In this document: piece by piece, positions 8,695 through 17,644 of the stretch
Layout: every line of letters begins with the position of its first letter
How positions within the stretch are numbered: position 1 is the first letter of the stretch
Notes under the pieces: generated by a model
What the model was told of the DNA's origin: nothing
Databases searched by the model: none
The model's input: only the letters and a program-made list of their open reading frames with translations
Translations under genes and position numbers: made by a program
Source of the DNA: Mesorhizobium sp. 1M-11
GTDB lineage: Bacteria; Pseudomonadota; Alphaproteobacteria; Rhizobiales; Rhizobiaceae
NCBI RefSeq assembly: GCF_001303895.1
Contig: NZ_LJSD01000075.1
Span: forward strand, 255,501-319,500
Length of the DNA stretch: 64,000 nt
Direction: 5' to 3'

Positions 8695-10116
8695 TTAGCC
8701 CTGCCACAGTCCCTCCCGGCGCAGGTCCTCCATCGTGCGCGAAATGCCCTCACGCAGGATCGCCACCATCGCGTCGATCTGCTCGCGCGTGATGATCAAC
8801 GGCGGCGACATCACACACATGTTGATCAGCGGCCGCACCAGCAGTCCGAGATCATGGCAATGCGCATCGATACGCGCGCCGACCGCCTTGTCCAGCTGCA
8901 GCGGGTTCCTGCTTTCACGGTCTGCCACACATTCCACGCAGGCCATCAGCCCAAGGCCACGCACCTCGCCGACCAGCGGCAAGTCTTCCAGCATCTTCAG
9001 CTGCGCCTGGAAATAGGGCGCAACGGCACGTGCATGCGCCAATACTTCATCTTCCAGGATATCGAGGTTCTTCAATGCCATCGCACAGCCGGTCGGATGG
9101 CTGGTATAGGTCAGCCCATGCGCGAACATCGCATCGGGATGGTTGGAACGGCGCAGTTCCAGCAGAAGCCGTTCGGAAATGACGACGCCGCCAAGCGGGA
9201 AATAGCCGGAGGTGACACCCTTGGCGAAGGTGATCATGTCCGGGTCGAGCCCGAACACGTCACCGGAGGCAAAGACATGGCCGAGCCGGCCGAAGGCCGT
9301 CACCACCTCGTCTGAAATATAGAGGATATCGTTCTCGCGACAGATTTCACGGATACGCTTCAGATACCCGTCAGGCGGCACGATGACGCCGCCCGAGGCT
9401 TGTACGGGTTCGCCGACGAAGGCACCGATCCTGTCCGCGCCGACCGTCGTTATCCTGTCGCGGAATTCCTCCACCAGCAGGTCGGCAAAGGCGCCGACAT
9501 TCATGCCCTTCGGCCGGCGGAACGGATCGGGCGAAGAAAGCTTCACCACCAGATCGTCGGCGCCGTCCATCCAGTCGCGGTCACGCGGCCGGCCGTTCAG
9601 TGAGGCCGCCAGATAGGTCGAGCCGTGATACGCGCCGCCGCGCGACAGGATCAGCTTCTTCTCCGGCCGGCCGCGCACATTGTTGTAGAACTGCATGAAG
9701 CGCAGCGCCGTCTCCACCGCGGACGAGCCACCGGTGGTGAAGAAGACATGGCTCAAGTCGCCGGGCGCCGCCGCAGCGATGCGCCGCGCCAGTTCCGCCG
9801 AAGGCGCATTCATGGTGTACCAGGGCGTATTGTAGGAAAGCTGCATCGCCTGCTCGTACATCACACGCGCAAGCTCCTCGCGGCGGTGGCCGACATTGGT
9901 GCACCACATGCCGGCCGGCCCATCGATCAGCCGCTTGCCGTCACCATCGATGATGTAGATACCGTCGCCGGCGCCGATCAGCGCGCGCGCCTCGGCGCCG
10001 ACCGAGCCAGCTACCGGCCAGGGCTGCACCAGATGGCTGCGCGCAGTCGCGACGGCATTCTCCTGCGCCTTTGCATCCTGCCGGTTGCCTCTTGCTTCGC
10101 GTATCGCAGCCATCAT
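8695..10116 (-). CDS. Class III (omega) pyridoxal-phosphate aminotransferase, polyamine/omega-amino acid:pyruvate type
   Basis: 473 residues. Fold-type I class III features: cofactor contact FTTGGSSAVETALRF (about 125), YHGSTY, ISDEVVTAFGRLG with the cofactor Asp (about 290), and the Schiff-base Lys in TFAKGVTSGYFPLGGV (about 320). The latter resembles putrescine- or taurine-pyruvate aminotransferases, which move a terminal amine to pyruvate; the exact donor cannot be read. The ATG pair at 10116/10113 is preferred over an in-frame extension to 10215 because a GAGGCG site precedes it and homologues begin near here. Transcribed away from the ABC importer; their shared region contains a perfect 16-bp BetI-like dyad. 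Confidence 0.88.
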   Translation of the reverse strand: MMAAIREARGNRQDAKAQENAVATARSHLVQPWPVAGSVGAEARALIGAGDGIYIIDGDGKRLIDGPAGMWCTNVGHRREELARVMYEQAMQLSYNTPWYTMNAPSAELARRIAAAAPGDLSHVFFTTGGSSAVETALRFMQFYNNVRGRPEKKLILSRGGAYHGSTYLAASLNGRPRDRDWMDGADDLVVKLSSPDPFRRPKGMNVGAFADLLVEEFRDRITTVGADRIGAFVGEPVQASGGVIVPPDGYLKRIREICRENDILYISDEVVTAFGRLGHVFASGDVFGLDPDMITFAKGVTSGYFPLGGVVISERLLLELRRSNHPDAMFAHGLTYTSHPTGCAMALKNLDILEDEVLAHARAVAPYFQAQLKMLEDLPLVGEVRGLGLMACVECVADRESRNPLQLDKAVGARIDAHCHDLGLLVRPLINMCVMSPPLIITREQIDAMVAILREGISRTMEDLRREGLWQG

Positions 10117-10199
10117 CGCCTCGCTTCCAGCCCTTCCACAAACGCCAAATCCGATAAGCCACTCAAACCGTTGTAAAACGGGGGTTTCGTCATCTTGTT

Positions 10200-10215
10200 T
10201 TGAATGGCCATTCAA
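10200..10215. promoter_or_regulatory. BetI-like operator, copy 2 (aminotransferase / ABC importer divergent region)
   Basis: TTGAATGGCCATTCAA is a perfect 16-bp palindrome, 84 bp before the aminotransferase start and 230 bp before the permease start. Outer half-sites are identical to those of the copy at 4095-4110. Confidence 0.75.
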
Positions 10216-10445
10216 TCAACATCGCAGAAATATCACTTGATTTCAACCAGCGGATACGCTCATGATGAAGGAAGCCGGCAAGAGGACAGCCGCCGGCACT
10301 TTGCATCGATGCACGGGCACAAGGCGGCTGAAACTCGACAACAGAATACGGGAACCACCGGCGCTTGATGGGAAGGCAGCATGGCGGGACGATCCAGGCC
10401 GGCGACCGACTGCAACACACCCGGAGCACTGCCCGGAGTGCTCCA

Positions 10446-11366
10446 ATGACGGCAGCCGCGGAAGGGTCGCCGCCGCTGACCGCGGATGGCATCAGACGAA
10501 GACCACCGCTTCTGCAATCCGAATCCTTCCAGGGCCTTGCCCTGATCAGCCCGACCCTCCTTTACGCCCTCATCCTGCTGTTGCTGCCGATCCTGGTGGT
10601 GTTCGCGCATTCCTTCTGGACGCAGAACTACCTCACCATCGACCACACCTTCACGCTTCAGAACTACCGCACCGCGCTGACCGAGCCGATCTATCTCGAC
10701 CTGTTGTGGCGCTCGCTTTTCGTGTCGCTTCTGGTGTCGCTGTTCACCGTGGTGCTGGCTTACCCGATCGCCTATTTCATTTCCTTCCACGGCGGCAGCC
10801 ACAAGGGCCTGTGGCTGTTCCTCATCACCATCCCGTTCTGGACAAGCTATTTGCTGCGCGTGATGTCGTGGAAGGTCATTCTCGGCTACAACGGCGTGCT
10901 CAATTCCGGCCTGATGGGACTTGGCCTGATCAGCGAGCCCTCCACCGCCCTGCTCTACAACACCAGCGCCGTCATCATAACGCTGACCCACGCCTGGGCG
11001 GCCTTCGCCATCCTGCCGATCTTCGTGTCGCTCGAAAAGGTTGACCGCACGCTGATCGAGGCGGCCAAGGATCTGGGCGACGGGCCGTTGCGTTCATTCC
11101 TGCGTGTCACGCTGCCGCTTTCGGCGCCCGGTGTCATCTCTGCGCTGCTCATCGTCATGATCCCGACGGTCGGCGACTATGTCACGCCCAAGCTGGTCGG
11201 CGGCAAGGACGGCGTCATGATCGCCAACGCCATCCAGGCACAGTTCGGCAAGGCATCGAACTGGCCATTGGGTGCAGCACTTTCCGTGACAACCATGGTC
11301 GTGGTCAGCCTGATGGCGGGTGGCGCCGTTTTCCTTATCCGTGCCGCCGCGAGGCTGGCGCGATGA
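10446..11366 (+). CDS. ABC importer permease, spermidine/putrescine (PotB) type
   Basis: 306 residues with about six membrane helices and the EAA loop that docks on the ATPase (EAAKDLGDGPLRSFLRVTLPLSAPG, about 215-240). The family imports polyamines, betaines and related cations. The ATG at 10446 is chosen since the cytoplasmic N-terminus before the first helix then has usual length; an upstream in-frame start at 10365 lacks support. First gene of a three-gene operon whose next gene overlaps by ATGA. No substrate-binding protein is encoded in this operon. Confidence 0.9.
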   Translation: MTAAAEGSPPLTADGIRRRPPLLQSESFQGLALISPTLLYALILLLLPILVVFAHSFWTQNYLTIDHTFTLQNYRTALTEPIYLDLLWRSLFVSLLVSLFTVVLAYPIAYFISFHGGSHKGLWLFLITIPFWTSYLLRVMSWKVILGYNGVLNSGLMGLGLISEPSTALLYNTSAVIITLTHAWAAFAILPIFVSLEKVDRTLIEAAKDLGDGPLRSFLRVTLPLSAPGVISALLIVMIPTVGDYVTPKLVGGKDGVMIANAIQAQFGKASNWPLGAALSVTTMVVVSLMAGGAVFLIRAAARLAR

Positions 11367-12193
11367 CGACTCTCAGGCGTCTCCTGCCCAGTGGCAATTC
11401 CTGGCTTACGGCCTACGCCTTCCTCTATATCGGTTTCCTCTATCTGCCTGTGGTGTTCCTGCCGATCTTCTCGATCAACACCTCGGCTTCGCCGAAATTT
11501 CCGCTCGCCGGCACCACGCTGCAATGGTACCGCGACCTGCCAAAGACGCCGGCACTAATCGACGCCGCCTGGAATAGCCTGATCGTCGGCGTCTCGGCTG
11601 CCGTGCTTTCCACGACCTTGGGCATCCTCGCGGCCCGCGCCATTACGCGGTATCGTTTTCCCGGCCGGCGGCCGATCCATGGCCTGATCATGGCGCCGCT
11701 GGTGCTGCCGGAAGTCATTGTCGCCATCTCCATGCTTCTGGTGATGCTGCAGCTGGGCTTGAGCCTGTCGCTGTTTACTGTCGTGCTCGGCCACGTGCTG
11801 ATCTGCATCCCCTATTCGATGTCGGTGCTGACTTCCGGTTTCGAAGGGTTCGACCGCAGTCTGGAGGAGGCCTCGGCCGACCTCGGCGAGACCGCATTCG
11901 GCACCTTCAGGCGCGTGACCCTGCCGATGGTCACGCCGGCCATCATTTCCAGCCTGCTGGTTTCCTTCACCATCTCGCTCGACGATTTCATCATCGCCTT
12001 TTTCCTCACCGGCACCGAGGCGACGTTGCCGATCTACATCTGGGGCCAGTTGCGGTTCGCTGCCAAGCTGCCGGGTGTGTTGGCGCTCGGCACGTTGCTG
12101 CTGATCGGCTCCTTCGTGCTTTTGTCCATTGCAGAAATCCTGCGGCGCCGCGCCGCACGGCGCACTCAATCCGAGGGACCGCTGCATGCTTGA
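11363..12193 (+). CDS. ABC importer permease, spermidine/putrescine (PotC) type
   Basis: 276 residues, six predicted helices, EAA loop EEASADLGETAFGTFRRVTLPMVTP. The start overlaps the stop of the upstream permease (ATGA), typical of translational coupling, and the following ATPase gene overlaps its end. Forms the heteromeric membrane channel with the PotB-type partner. Confidence 0.92.
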   Translation: MTTLRRLLPSGNSWLTAYAFLYIGFLYLPVVFLPIFSINTSASPKFPLAGTTLQWYRDLPKTPALIDAAWNSLIVGVSAAVLSTTLGILAARAITRYRFPGRRPIHGLIMAPLVLPEVIVAISMLLVMLQLGLSLSLFTVVLGHVLICIPYSMSVLTSGFEGFDRSLEEASADLGETAFGTFRRVTLPMVTPAIISSLLVSFTISLDDFIIAFFLTGTEATLPIYIWGQLRFAAKLPGVLALGTLLLIGSFVLLSIAEILRRRAARRTQSEGPLHA

Positions 12194-13304
12194 TCGGCCA
12201 ACGCCAGACCGCCGTGTTCCCGACCGGCCAATGATAGAGATCCGGGATGTCACCCGTAGCTACGGCGCCTTCAAGGCACTGGACGATTGCAGCCTCACCA
12301 TTCGCGAGGGCGAATTCTTCTCCCTGCTCGGCCCTTCCGGCTGCGGCAAGACCACGCTGCTCAGGATGATCGCAGGCTTCGACAATCCGACCAGCGGCAC
12401 GATCGCCGTCGACGGGCAGGAGATGGTCGGCGTGCCCGCCAACCGGCGCCCCACCAACATGGTGTTCCAAAGCTACGCCATCTTCCCGCACCTCAATGTC
12501 GAACAGAACGTCGCTTATGGATTGAAGCGGCTGAAGCTCGACCCAGTCGAGGAGAAGCGCCGTGTCGATGAAGTACTCGCCATGGTCTCGCTGAACGGAC
12601 TTGGCAAACGCGGTGCGCATGAGCTGTCCGGCGGCCAACGCCAGCGCGTGGCGTTGGCGCGCGCGCTGGTGATGCGGCCGAAGGTGCTGCTGCTGGACGA
12701 ACCGCTGTCGGCACTGGACAAGAAACTGCGTGAGCAGATGCAGGTGGAATTGCGCCGCCTGCAGCAGGCCGTCGGCATCACCTTCATCCTGGTCACGCAC
12801 GACCAGTACGAGGCGCTCGCCATGTCGGATCGCATCGCTGTGATGTTCGGCGGCCGCATCGCCCAGGTGGCTTCGCCGAAGGAAATGTATCAGCGGCCCG
12901 TGAACCGCCAGGTCGCCGACTTCCTTGGCGGCATGAATTTCGTGAAAGCAGAGGTCGTCGAGGAAAACGGCTCCTCCATCACTGTCGACACGCTGGGTTT
13001 CGGCCGCGTCACCACCGAAAAGCCGAAGGCTTTCGTCCGCAACGGCGCCGGCGCCACGCTCGGCATCCGGCCGGAGCGGCTGCGCGTGTTGTGGGACAAC
13101 GCCACCGCCAAATATGAGGTGGCTGGCACGGTGGTCGAGCGGCACTATTTCGGTGAGATTACCCATCTCATCGTCGAGATACCGGGCCTGGAAAAGCCGC
13201 TGTCGGTGACCGAAACCAACGACTTCGGCGCCGATGACATTCCGGTTGGTGCCGCCATTCGCCTCGGCTATGACCGCGACGCACTGGTGGCGATGGCGGA
13301 CTAG
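12186..13304 (+). CDS. ABC importer ATPase, PotA type
   Basis: 372 residues. Walker A GPSGCGKTTLL (about 50), Q-loop, signature LSGGQRQRVALARAL (about 148), Walker B VLLLDEPLSALD, switch His in LVTHDQ, and a C-terminal TOBE-type domain (about 290-370: TLGIRPERLRV). Energises the two adjacent permeases. The start at 12186 has GAGGGA seven bases upstream and overlaps the previous gene by 8 bases; a second Met at 12231 is possible. Likely served by one or both binding proteins at 36.2 and 38.7 kb (inference from family and shared operator). Confidence 0.93.
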   Translation: MLDRPTPDRRVPDRPMIEIRDVTRSYGAFKALDDCSLTIREGEFFSLLGPSGCGKTTLLRMIAGFDNPTSGTIAVDGQEMVGVPANRRPTNMVFQSYAIFPHLNVEQNVAYGLKRLKLDPVEEKRRVDEVLAMVSLNGLGKRGAHELSGGQRQRVALARALVMRPKVLLLDEPLSALDKKLREQMQVELRRLQQAVGITFILVTHDQYEALAMSDRIAVMFGGRIAQVASPKEMYQRPVNRQVADFLGGMNFVKAEVVEENGSSITVDTLGFGRVTTEKPKAFVRNGAGATLGIRPERLRVLWDNATAKYEVAGTVVERHYFGEITHLIVEIPGLEKPLSVTETNDFGADDIPVGAAIRLGYDRDALVAMAD

Positions 13305-13313
13305 AAGCCATCA

Positions 13314-13634
13314 TCACCCCAGATCTGCTTTCAGCCGATCGAGGATGGAGACTGCGTGGGTCGCGTATTCGCTGATCCAGCGGTCATGGATGCGCTTGAT
13401 CGGCAGCGCATCGAGATGGTTCCAGCGCTCACGACCTTCGCGGCGGGCAACGACCAGCCCCGCATCCTCCAGCACCTTCAGATGCATCATCACCGTGCAA
13501 CGGTCCATGTCGGCGAATATCTCGCATAAAGTGCCCGTTGTTTTCGGTCCGTCCTTGAGTTCGTCGAGCAAAAGGCGCCGGCGCGGGTGTGCCAACGCCT
13601 TGAAAACATGATCGTCTTTCGCTCCGCTTGACAT
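13314..13634 (-). CDS. ArsR-family winged-helix repressor
   Basis: 106 residues with a classic ArsR fold: VFKALAHPRRRLLLDELKDG, recognition region DRCTVMMHLKVLEDAGLVVARREGRERW. No metal-binding Cys pair is visible, so it is of the non-metal group commonly found beside SRPBCC (AHSA1) genes. Divergent from the SRPBCC/VOC operon with a 51-bp gap, in which the perfect inverted repeat 13632-13653 overlaps its own start codon. Autoregulation and control of the operon are likely (inference). Confidence 0.9.
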   Translation of the reverse strand: MSSGAKDDHVFKALAHPRRRLLLDELKDGPKTTGTLCEIFADMDRCTVMMHLKVLEDAGLVVARREGRERWNHLDALPIKRIHDRWISEYATHAVSILDRLKADLG

Positions 13635-13653
13635 GTTATGTTTTTATAACATG
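13632..13653. promoter_or_regulatory. Probable ArsR-family operator
   Basis: CATGTTAT, six-base spacer, ATAACATG: perfect 8-bp arms. It covers the start codon of the ArsR gene (13634) and lies 32 bp before the divergent SRPBCC start, so one bound dimer could block both. Confidence 0.75.
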
Positions 13654-13685
13654 ATAAGGGAAATTTCAAGCAGGAGGCTGTGGAC

Positions 13686-14168
13686 ATGTCGATTGCAATC
13701 AGGGTTTCGGGCCGCATCGGCAAACCTGTCGCCGAGGTCTTCGACGCCGTCGTCAACCCGACCAAGCTCAGCGGCTATTTCACCACCGTGCGCGGTGCCT
13801 CCGCGCCACTGGTCGTCGGCACCACCGTGATCTGGTGGGGCGAAATCCCGGTCGATGTCGACGAGGTCGTACCGCAACAGCGGATCGTGCTCCGCTGGGA
13901 CGGCAGTGGCCCGGACGACAAGCCGGCTTACAAGACCCGAATCGAGATGAATTTCGAACAGCTCGACGATGGCGGCACTTTCGTCACTATTGCCGAGGAG
14001 GGTTGGCGCGAGGACGAGGCCGGCCGCAAGCGCTCCTACATCAACTGCGAAGGCTGGTCGCAGATGCTCGCCTGCATGAAGGCATATGTCGAATACGGCA
14101 TCAACCTGCGTGACGGCTACTACCGTTCCGAAATGAAGGGCGTGCCGGCCAATCCGGACAACATCTGA
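13686..14168 (+). CDS. SRPBCC (AHSA1/START-like) protein
   Basis: 160 residues of the Bet v1/AHSA1 fold: N-terminal KPVAEVFDAVVNPTKLSGYF, then VVPQQRIVLRWDG and a C-terminal helix with CEGWSQMLACMKAYVEYG. These hydrophobic-cavity proteins bind small ligands. The start at 13686 follows AGGAGG at 13672-13677 by 8 bases; the GTG at 13680 is too close. First gene of a five-gene operon ending at 15923. Confidence 0.88.
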   Translation: MSIAIRVSGRIGKPVAEVFDAVVNPTKLSGYFTTVRGASAPLVVGTTVIWWGEIPVDVDEVVPQQRIVLRWDGSGPDDKPAYKTRIEMNFEQLDDGGTFVTIAEEGWREDEAGRKRSYINCEGWSQMLACMKAYVEYGINLRDGYYRSEMKGVPANPDNI

Positions 14169-14186
14169 TCCACAGGAGGACATGCC

Positions 14187-14579
14187 ATGGCGACAGCAGC
14201 GCCGTTTCTGATGTTCGAAGGCAAGGCCGAGGAAGCACTGACCTTTTACTGCAAGACCATTCCTGGAAGCCGCATCGTCGAGGTGGACCGCTACGGTGCC
14301 GGCCAGCCTGGCCCCGAAGGTTCGATCAAGCTGGCACGCGCCGAAATCGCCGGTCTCGAGGTGTTGGCCAGCGACAGCTACGTCAAGCACGCCTTCACCT
14401 TTACGCCGTCGGTCTCGCTGTTCGTTACCTGCACCAGCGAGGATGAGCAGTCGCGGATCGTGCAGGACCTTGGCGAGGGCGGCGGAATCCTGATGCCGCT
14501 CGACAATTACGGCTTCAGTCGGCGCTTCGCCTGGCTGAACGACCGCTTCGGCGTTTCCTGGCAGATCAACCTGCCCTGA
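14187..14579 (+). CDS. VOC-superfamily protein, PhnB/YdcF-like
   Basis: 130 residues of the PhnB-like glyoxalase/bleomycin-resistance fold: FLMFEGKAEEALTFYCKTIPGS, then FAWLNDRFGVSWQINLP at the end. The GKAEEA-x-x-FY start motif is diagnostic of this subgroup. Function unknown; it lies 18 bp after the SRPBCC gene with an AGGAGG-type site. Confidence 0.87.
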   Translation: MATAAPFLMFEGKAEEALTFYCKTIPGSRIVEVDRYGAGQPGPEGSIKLARAEIAGLEVLASDSYVKHAFTFTPSVSLFVTCTSEDEQSRIVQDLGEGGGILMPLDNYGFSRRFAWLNDRFGVSWQINLP

Positions 14580-14624
14580 TCGCCTCTCTGATCGACCTGA
14601 AAAACCTGTTCTGGGGATCCCACT

Positions 14625-14987
14625 ATGACAACGAAGATCGAAGGCGGCATCAACATCGCCATGAAAGTGCCGAGCCATCAATATGCGCCGACCATCGCCT
14701 TCTACCGCGATACGGTTGGCCTGACGCCGATCACCGAAAAAGCGCCTGCAATCGGCTTCAAGCTCGGTCCCAACCAACTTTGGATCGACGAGGACGCCAC
14801 GATGAGCCAGGCCGAGATATGGCTGGAGCTGTTCACGCCCGATTCCTCGGGCGCATTGAAACAACTGGCCGATGCCGGCGTGGTCCGCTGCGATCCGATC
14901 GAACCGCTCGGCGACGGTTTCCGCGGCGGCTGGATCATGAATCCCGCCAACGTCGTCCATATGGTGCGTGAACCCGACGCGTGGTGA
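14625..14987 (+). CDS. VOC-superfamily (glyoxalase-like) protein
   Basis: 120 residues with a single VOC module: APTIAFYRDTVGLTPI, then WLELFTPD and a closing strand. It keeps the Glu of the metal site (ELFT), but I cannot confirm a full metal set. Third gene of the ArsR-linked operon. Confidence 0.82.
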   Translation: MTTKIEGGINIAMKVPSHQYAPTIAFYRDTVGLTPITEKAPAIGFKLGPNQLWIDEDATMSQAEIWLELFTPDSSGALKQLADAGVVRCDPIEPLGDGFRGGWIMNPANVVHMVREPDAW

Positions 14988-15078
14988 TGTCGCTGACAGT
15001 CTGCGCCACATTGCTGGCGCCTTGTCGTCCAGCGGCGATGGCGGGACATAGCGATCTCAAAACAGACGGAGGAACACG

Positions 15079-15549
15079 ATGGAACTGCACAAAGCACCTG
15101 TTGCCGAAGTCGGCATGCTGATCCGCAAACCGGCGGCCGAAGTCTATGAAGCCTTCATCGACCCGGCCGTCACCTCGAAATTCTGGTTCACCCATGGCAG
15201 CGCGCGGCTCGATGCCGGACGGCAAGTCGAATGGGAATGGCGCATGTACGATTTCAAATCTCCGGTTGAGGTCAGGGAGCTGGTGAAGGGCAGGAAGATC
15301 GTCGTCGGCTGGGGTGAACCTGCCACCACGGTGGAATGGACCTTCACGCCGATGCTTGATGACACCGCCACCTTCGTAGCCATCCGCAATTTCGGCTTCC
15401 AGGGCGATGCGGACCAACAGGTCAAGACAGCGGTGGACTCGACGGATGGATTTGCGCTGGTTCTCTCAGGCGCCAAGGCCTGGCTGGAACAGGGCATCGT
15501 TCTCGGACTGATCGGCGACCGGCATCCAACCGGCGTGCCGTCCGCATAG
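15079..15549 (+). CDS. SRPBCC (AHSA1/START-like) protein
   Basis: 156 residues: LIRKPAAEVYEAFIDPAVTSKFWFTHGSARL at the start, FTPMLDDTATFVAI and a C-terminal helix GFALVLSGAKAWLEQG. Paralogue in fold, not a close copy, of the first gene of the operon. An AGACGGAGG site precedes the ATG. Confidence 0.88.
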   Translation: MELHKAPVAEVGMLIRKPAAEVYEAFIDPAVTSKFWFTHGSARLDAGRQVEWEWRMYDFKSPVEVRELVKGRKIVVGWGEPATTVEWTFTPMLDDTATFVAIRNFGFQGDADQQVKTAVDSTDGFALVLSGAKAWLEQGIVLGLIGDRHPTGVPSA

Positions 15550-15563
15550 TGCAAGGCGCGATC

Positions 15564-15923
15564 ATGCAGACGACTTTTCGGGGAATTTTCCTGACGTCAG
15601 CGAGCCACGCCGAGACCGCCGACTTCTACCGCCGCGTCGCCGGCCTGCCGCTCGAACAGGTCGGTGCGCAGGGCAGCTATGTCTACTGGCGCCTTGACCG
15701 CGACGGTGTTCAGCTGGCGATCCACCAGGCTGAGGCCTTTGCCGCTCACACCCACCCGCCTTTATCCGGTTCGAACCTGACGCATCTCTATTTCAAGATC
15801 GATGACCGGCAAGCCTTTCTCACGCGCTTGAAGGAGCTCGGCATCGAACCCTTCGCGACAGACGATGTCGTCGTCACCGTCGAGGATCCCGACGGTCGCA
15901 AGGTCATGTTCGGCACGGCTTGA
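15564..15923 (+). CDS. VOC-superfamily (glyoxalase-like) protein
   Basis: 119 residues: FLTSASHAETADFYRRVAGLPLEQVG, LTHLYFKIDD and the C-terminal EDPDGRKVMFG motif typical of VOC proteins. The ATG at 15564 with AAGGCG upstream is used; a GTG at 15549 overlaps the previous stop region. Last gene of the operon, convergent with terC. Confidence 0.85.
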   Translation: MQTTFRGIFLTSASHAETADFYRRVAGLPLEQVGAQGSYVYWRLDRDGVQLAIHQAEAFAAHTHPPLSGSNLTHLYFKIDDRQAFLTRLKELGIEPFATDDVVVTVEDPDGRKVMFGTA

Positions 15924-15962
15924 AGACCTTGCCCACCTCCGTGGGAGACGGGCAGGGCACGC

Positions 15963-16727
15963 TCAATGCCCGTCGCTTTTCTTCGCCTTCTTGCGCCGCG
16001 CCAGCATGTTGAGTGCCTCGACCAGTGCCGAGAAGCCCATCGCTGCGTAGATGTAGCCCTTCGGCACGTGATAGCCCATGCCGTCGGCAATCAGCGTCAT
16101 GCCGATCATCAGCAGGAAGCCCAGAGCCAGCATCACGATGGTCGGGTTCTTGGCAATGAAATTGGCGAGCGGAGCGGCCGCCAGCAGCATGACCGCGACC
16201 GTGACGATCACTGCGATGTACATGATGGCGATCTCGTCGGTCATGCCGACAGCGGTGATGATCGAGTCGATCGAGAACACAAGGTCGAGCAGCAGGATCT
16301 GGAAGATGGCGCCGCCGAGGCTGATCTGCAGCGTCTCGCCGATCATCGAATCCTTATGATCCTCGGGATCGACCGTGTGATGGATTTCCTTGGTCGCTTT
16401 CCACACCAGGAACAGGCCACCGGCGATCAGGATCAGGTCTCGCCACGAGAAACCATGCCCGAAAGCTGTGAAGACAGGCGCCGTCAGCCCGACAATGATC
16501 GAGATCGTGGCCAGCAGCAGCAACCGCATGATCAGCGCCGCGCCGATGCCAAGCCGCCGTGCTCGCGCCCGCTGGGCTTCCGGCAGCTTGTTGGTCAGGA
16601 TGGAAATGAAGATAAGATTGTCGATGCCAAGAACGATCTCAAGCGCAATCAGGGTCAGCAGTGCTGCCCAGGCGGTTGGATCGTTAACGAAGGCGAAGTG
16701 CGGCGCGAGAAACTCGATGATCTGCAT
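15963..16727 (-). CDS. TerC-family integral membrane protein
   Basis: 254 residues with about seven membrane helices and the paired acidic motifs of TerC (LIALEIVLGIDNLIFISILTNKLP near residue 25-50 and LLDLVFSIDSIITAVGMT near 145-165). Family members are linked to tellurite resistance, Mn2+ export or metal loading of secreted proteins. A lysine-rich cytoplasmic tail (RRKKAKKSDGH) ends the protein. Single gene; metal specificity cannot be read. Confidence 0.92.
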   Translation of the reverse strand: MQIIEFLAPHFAFVNDPTAWAALLTLIALEIVLGIDNLIFISILTNKLPEAQRARARRLGIGAALIMRLLLLATISIIVGLTAPVFTAFGHGFSWRDLILIAGGLFLVWKATKEIHHTVDPEDHKDSMIGETLQISLGGAIFQILLLDLVFSIDSIITAVGMTDEIAIMYIAVIVTVAVMLLAAAPLANFIAKNPTIVMLALGFLLMIGMTLIADGMGYHVPKGYIYAAMGFSALVEALNMLARRKKAKKSDGH

Positions 16728-16811
16728 GGAGGTCGTCTTCCCCTTGAACGATCTGAAGCAGGCAAACTAGGTTTCGGCGGCAGTTAGGTACGACGGTTCC
16801 CGTCTTCAATG

Positions 16812-17636
16812 TCACAACCAGAAGGATGGGACAGTTTCTTCCAGTCTTGGTCCGCGGCGAAACGGCGCAATACGTTCCGCCAGACCCGTACGGTCGGAAA
16901 TGTCGACACCGACGCCGCAGATCGTAGCAGGTCCGCTGGCGGCTTCGAAGCGGCCTTTCGGCACTTTCGAGAGGAAACGGTTGAGCGGCTCTTCCTTGTC
17001 CATGCCGAGCGACGAATCATAGTCGCCGCACATGCCGGCGTCGGTGAGATAGGCGGTTCCGCCATTGAGGATCTGGTGGTCGGCTGTCGGCTGATGCGTG
17101 TGCGTTCCGACCACCAGCGAGGCGCGGCCGTCGACGAAATGCGCGAAGCACATCTTCTCGCTGGTCGCTTCGGCGTGGAAATCGATCACCACGGCATCCG
17201 CCTGCTCGCCGAGCGGACAAGCGGCAAGCTCGCGCTCGCCCGCCTGGAACGGGTCGTCGAGCTCGGGATGCATGAACACCCGGCCCATGATGTTTGCAAC
17301 CAGAACGCGTGCGCCATTGCGTGCGATGTAGACGCCGGAGCCGCGTCCCGGCGTGCCCTTTGGAAAATTGGCCGGCCTGAGAAACCGTTCCTCACGTGGT
17401 GCGAAATTGAGGGCGTCGCGCTGGTCCCAGACATGATTGCCGGTGGTCACCACGTCCGCTCCGGCTGAAATGGTGTCGCGGAAAATCTCCTCGGTGATGC
17501 CGAATCCGCCGGCTGCGTTCTCGCCATTGACGATGACGAAATCCAGTCTGAAATCGGAGATCAAGCCGGGCAATTGCTCCCACACTGCCGTGCGGCCCGT
17601 CTTACCCACCATGTCGCCCAGAAAAAGCAGCCTCAT
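16812..17636 (-). CDS. YmdB-type metallophosphoesterase (TIGR00282 family)
   Basis: 274 residues. N-terminal metal-binding FLGDMVGKTGR, then VNGENAAGG and TTGNHVWD, and a C-terminal VVGTHTHQPTADHQIL, the full set of calcineurin-like phosphodiesterase motifs in the YmdB arrangement. Homologues hydrolyse 2',3'- or 3',5'-cyclic nucleotides. Eight bases downstream of the 5-formyl-THF cyclo-ligase gene, on the same strand, so co-transcribed; this pairing is common in Rhizobiales. Confidence 0.92.
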   Translation of the reverse strand: MRLLFLGDMVGKTGRTAVWEQLPGLISDFRLDFVIVNGENAAGGFGITEEIFRDTISAGADVVTTGNHVWDQRDALNFAPREERFLRPANFPKGTPGRGSGVYIARNGARVLVANIMGRVFMHPELDDPFQAGERELAACPLGEQADAVVIDFHAEATSEKMCFAHFVDGRASLVVGTHTHQPTADHQILNGGTAYLTDAGMCGDYDSSLGMDKEEPLNRFLSKVPKGRFEAASGPATICGVGVDISDRTGLAERIAPFRRGPRLEETVPSFWL

Positions 17637-17644
17637 GCAGTCAT

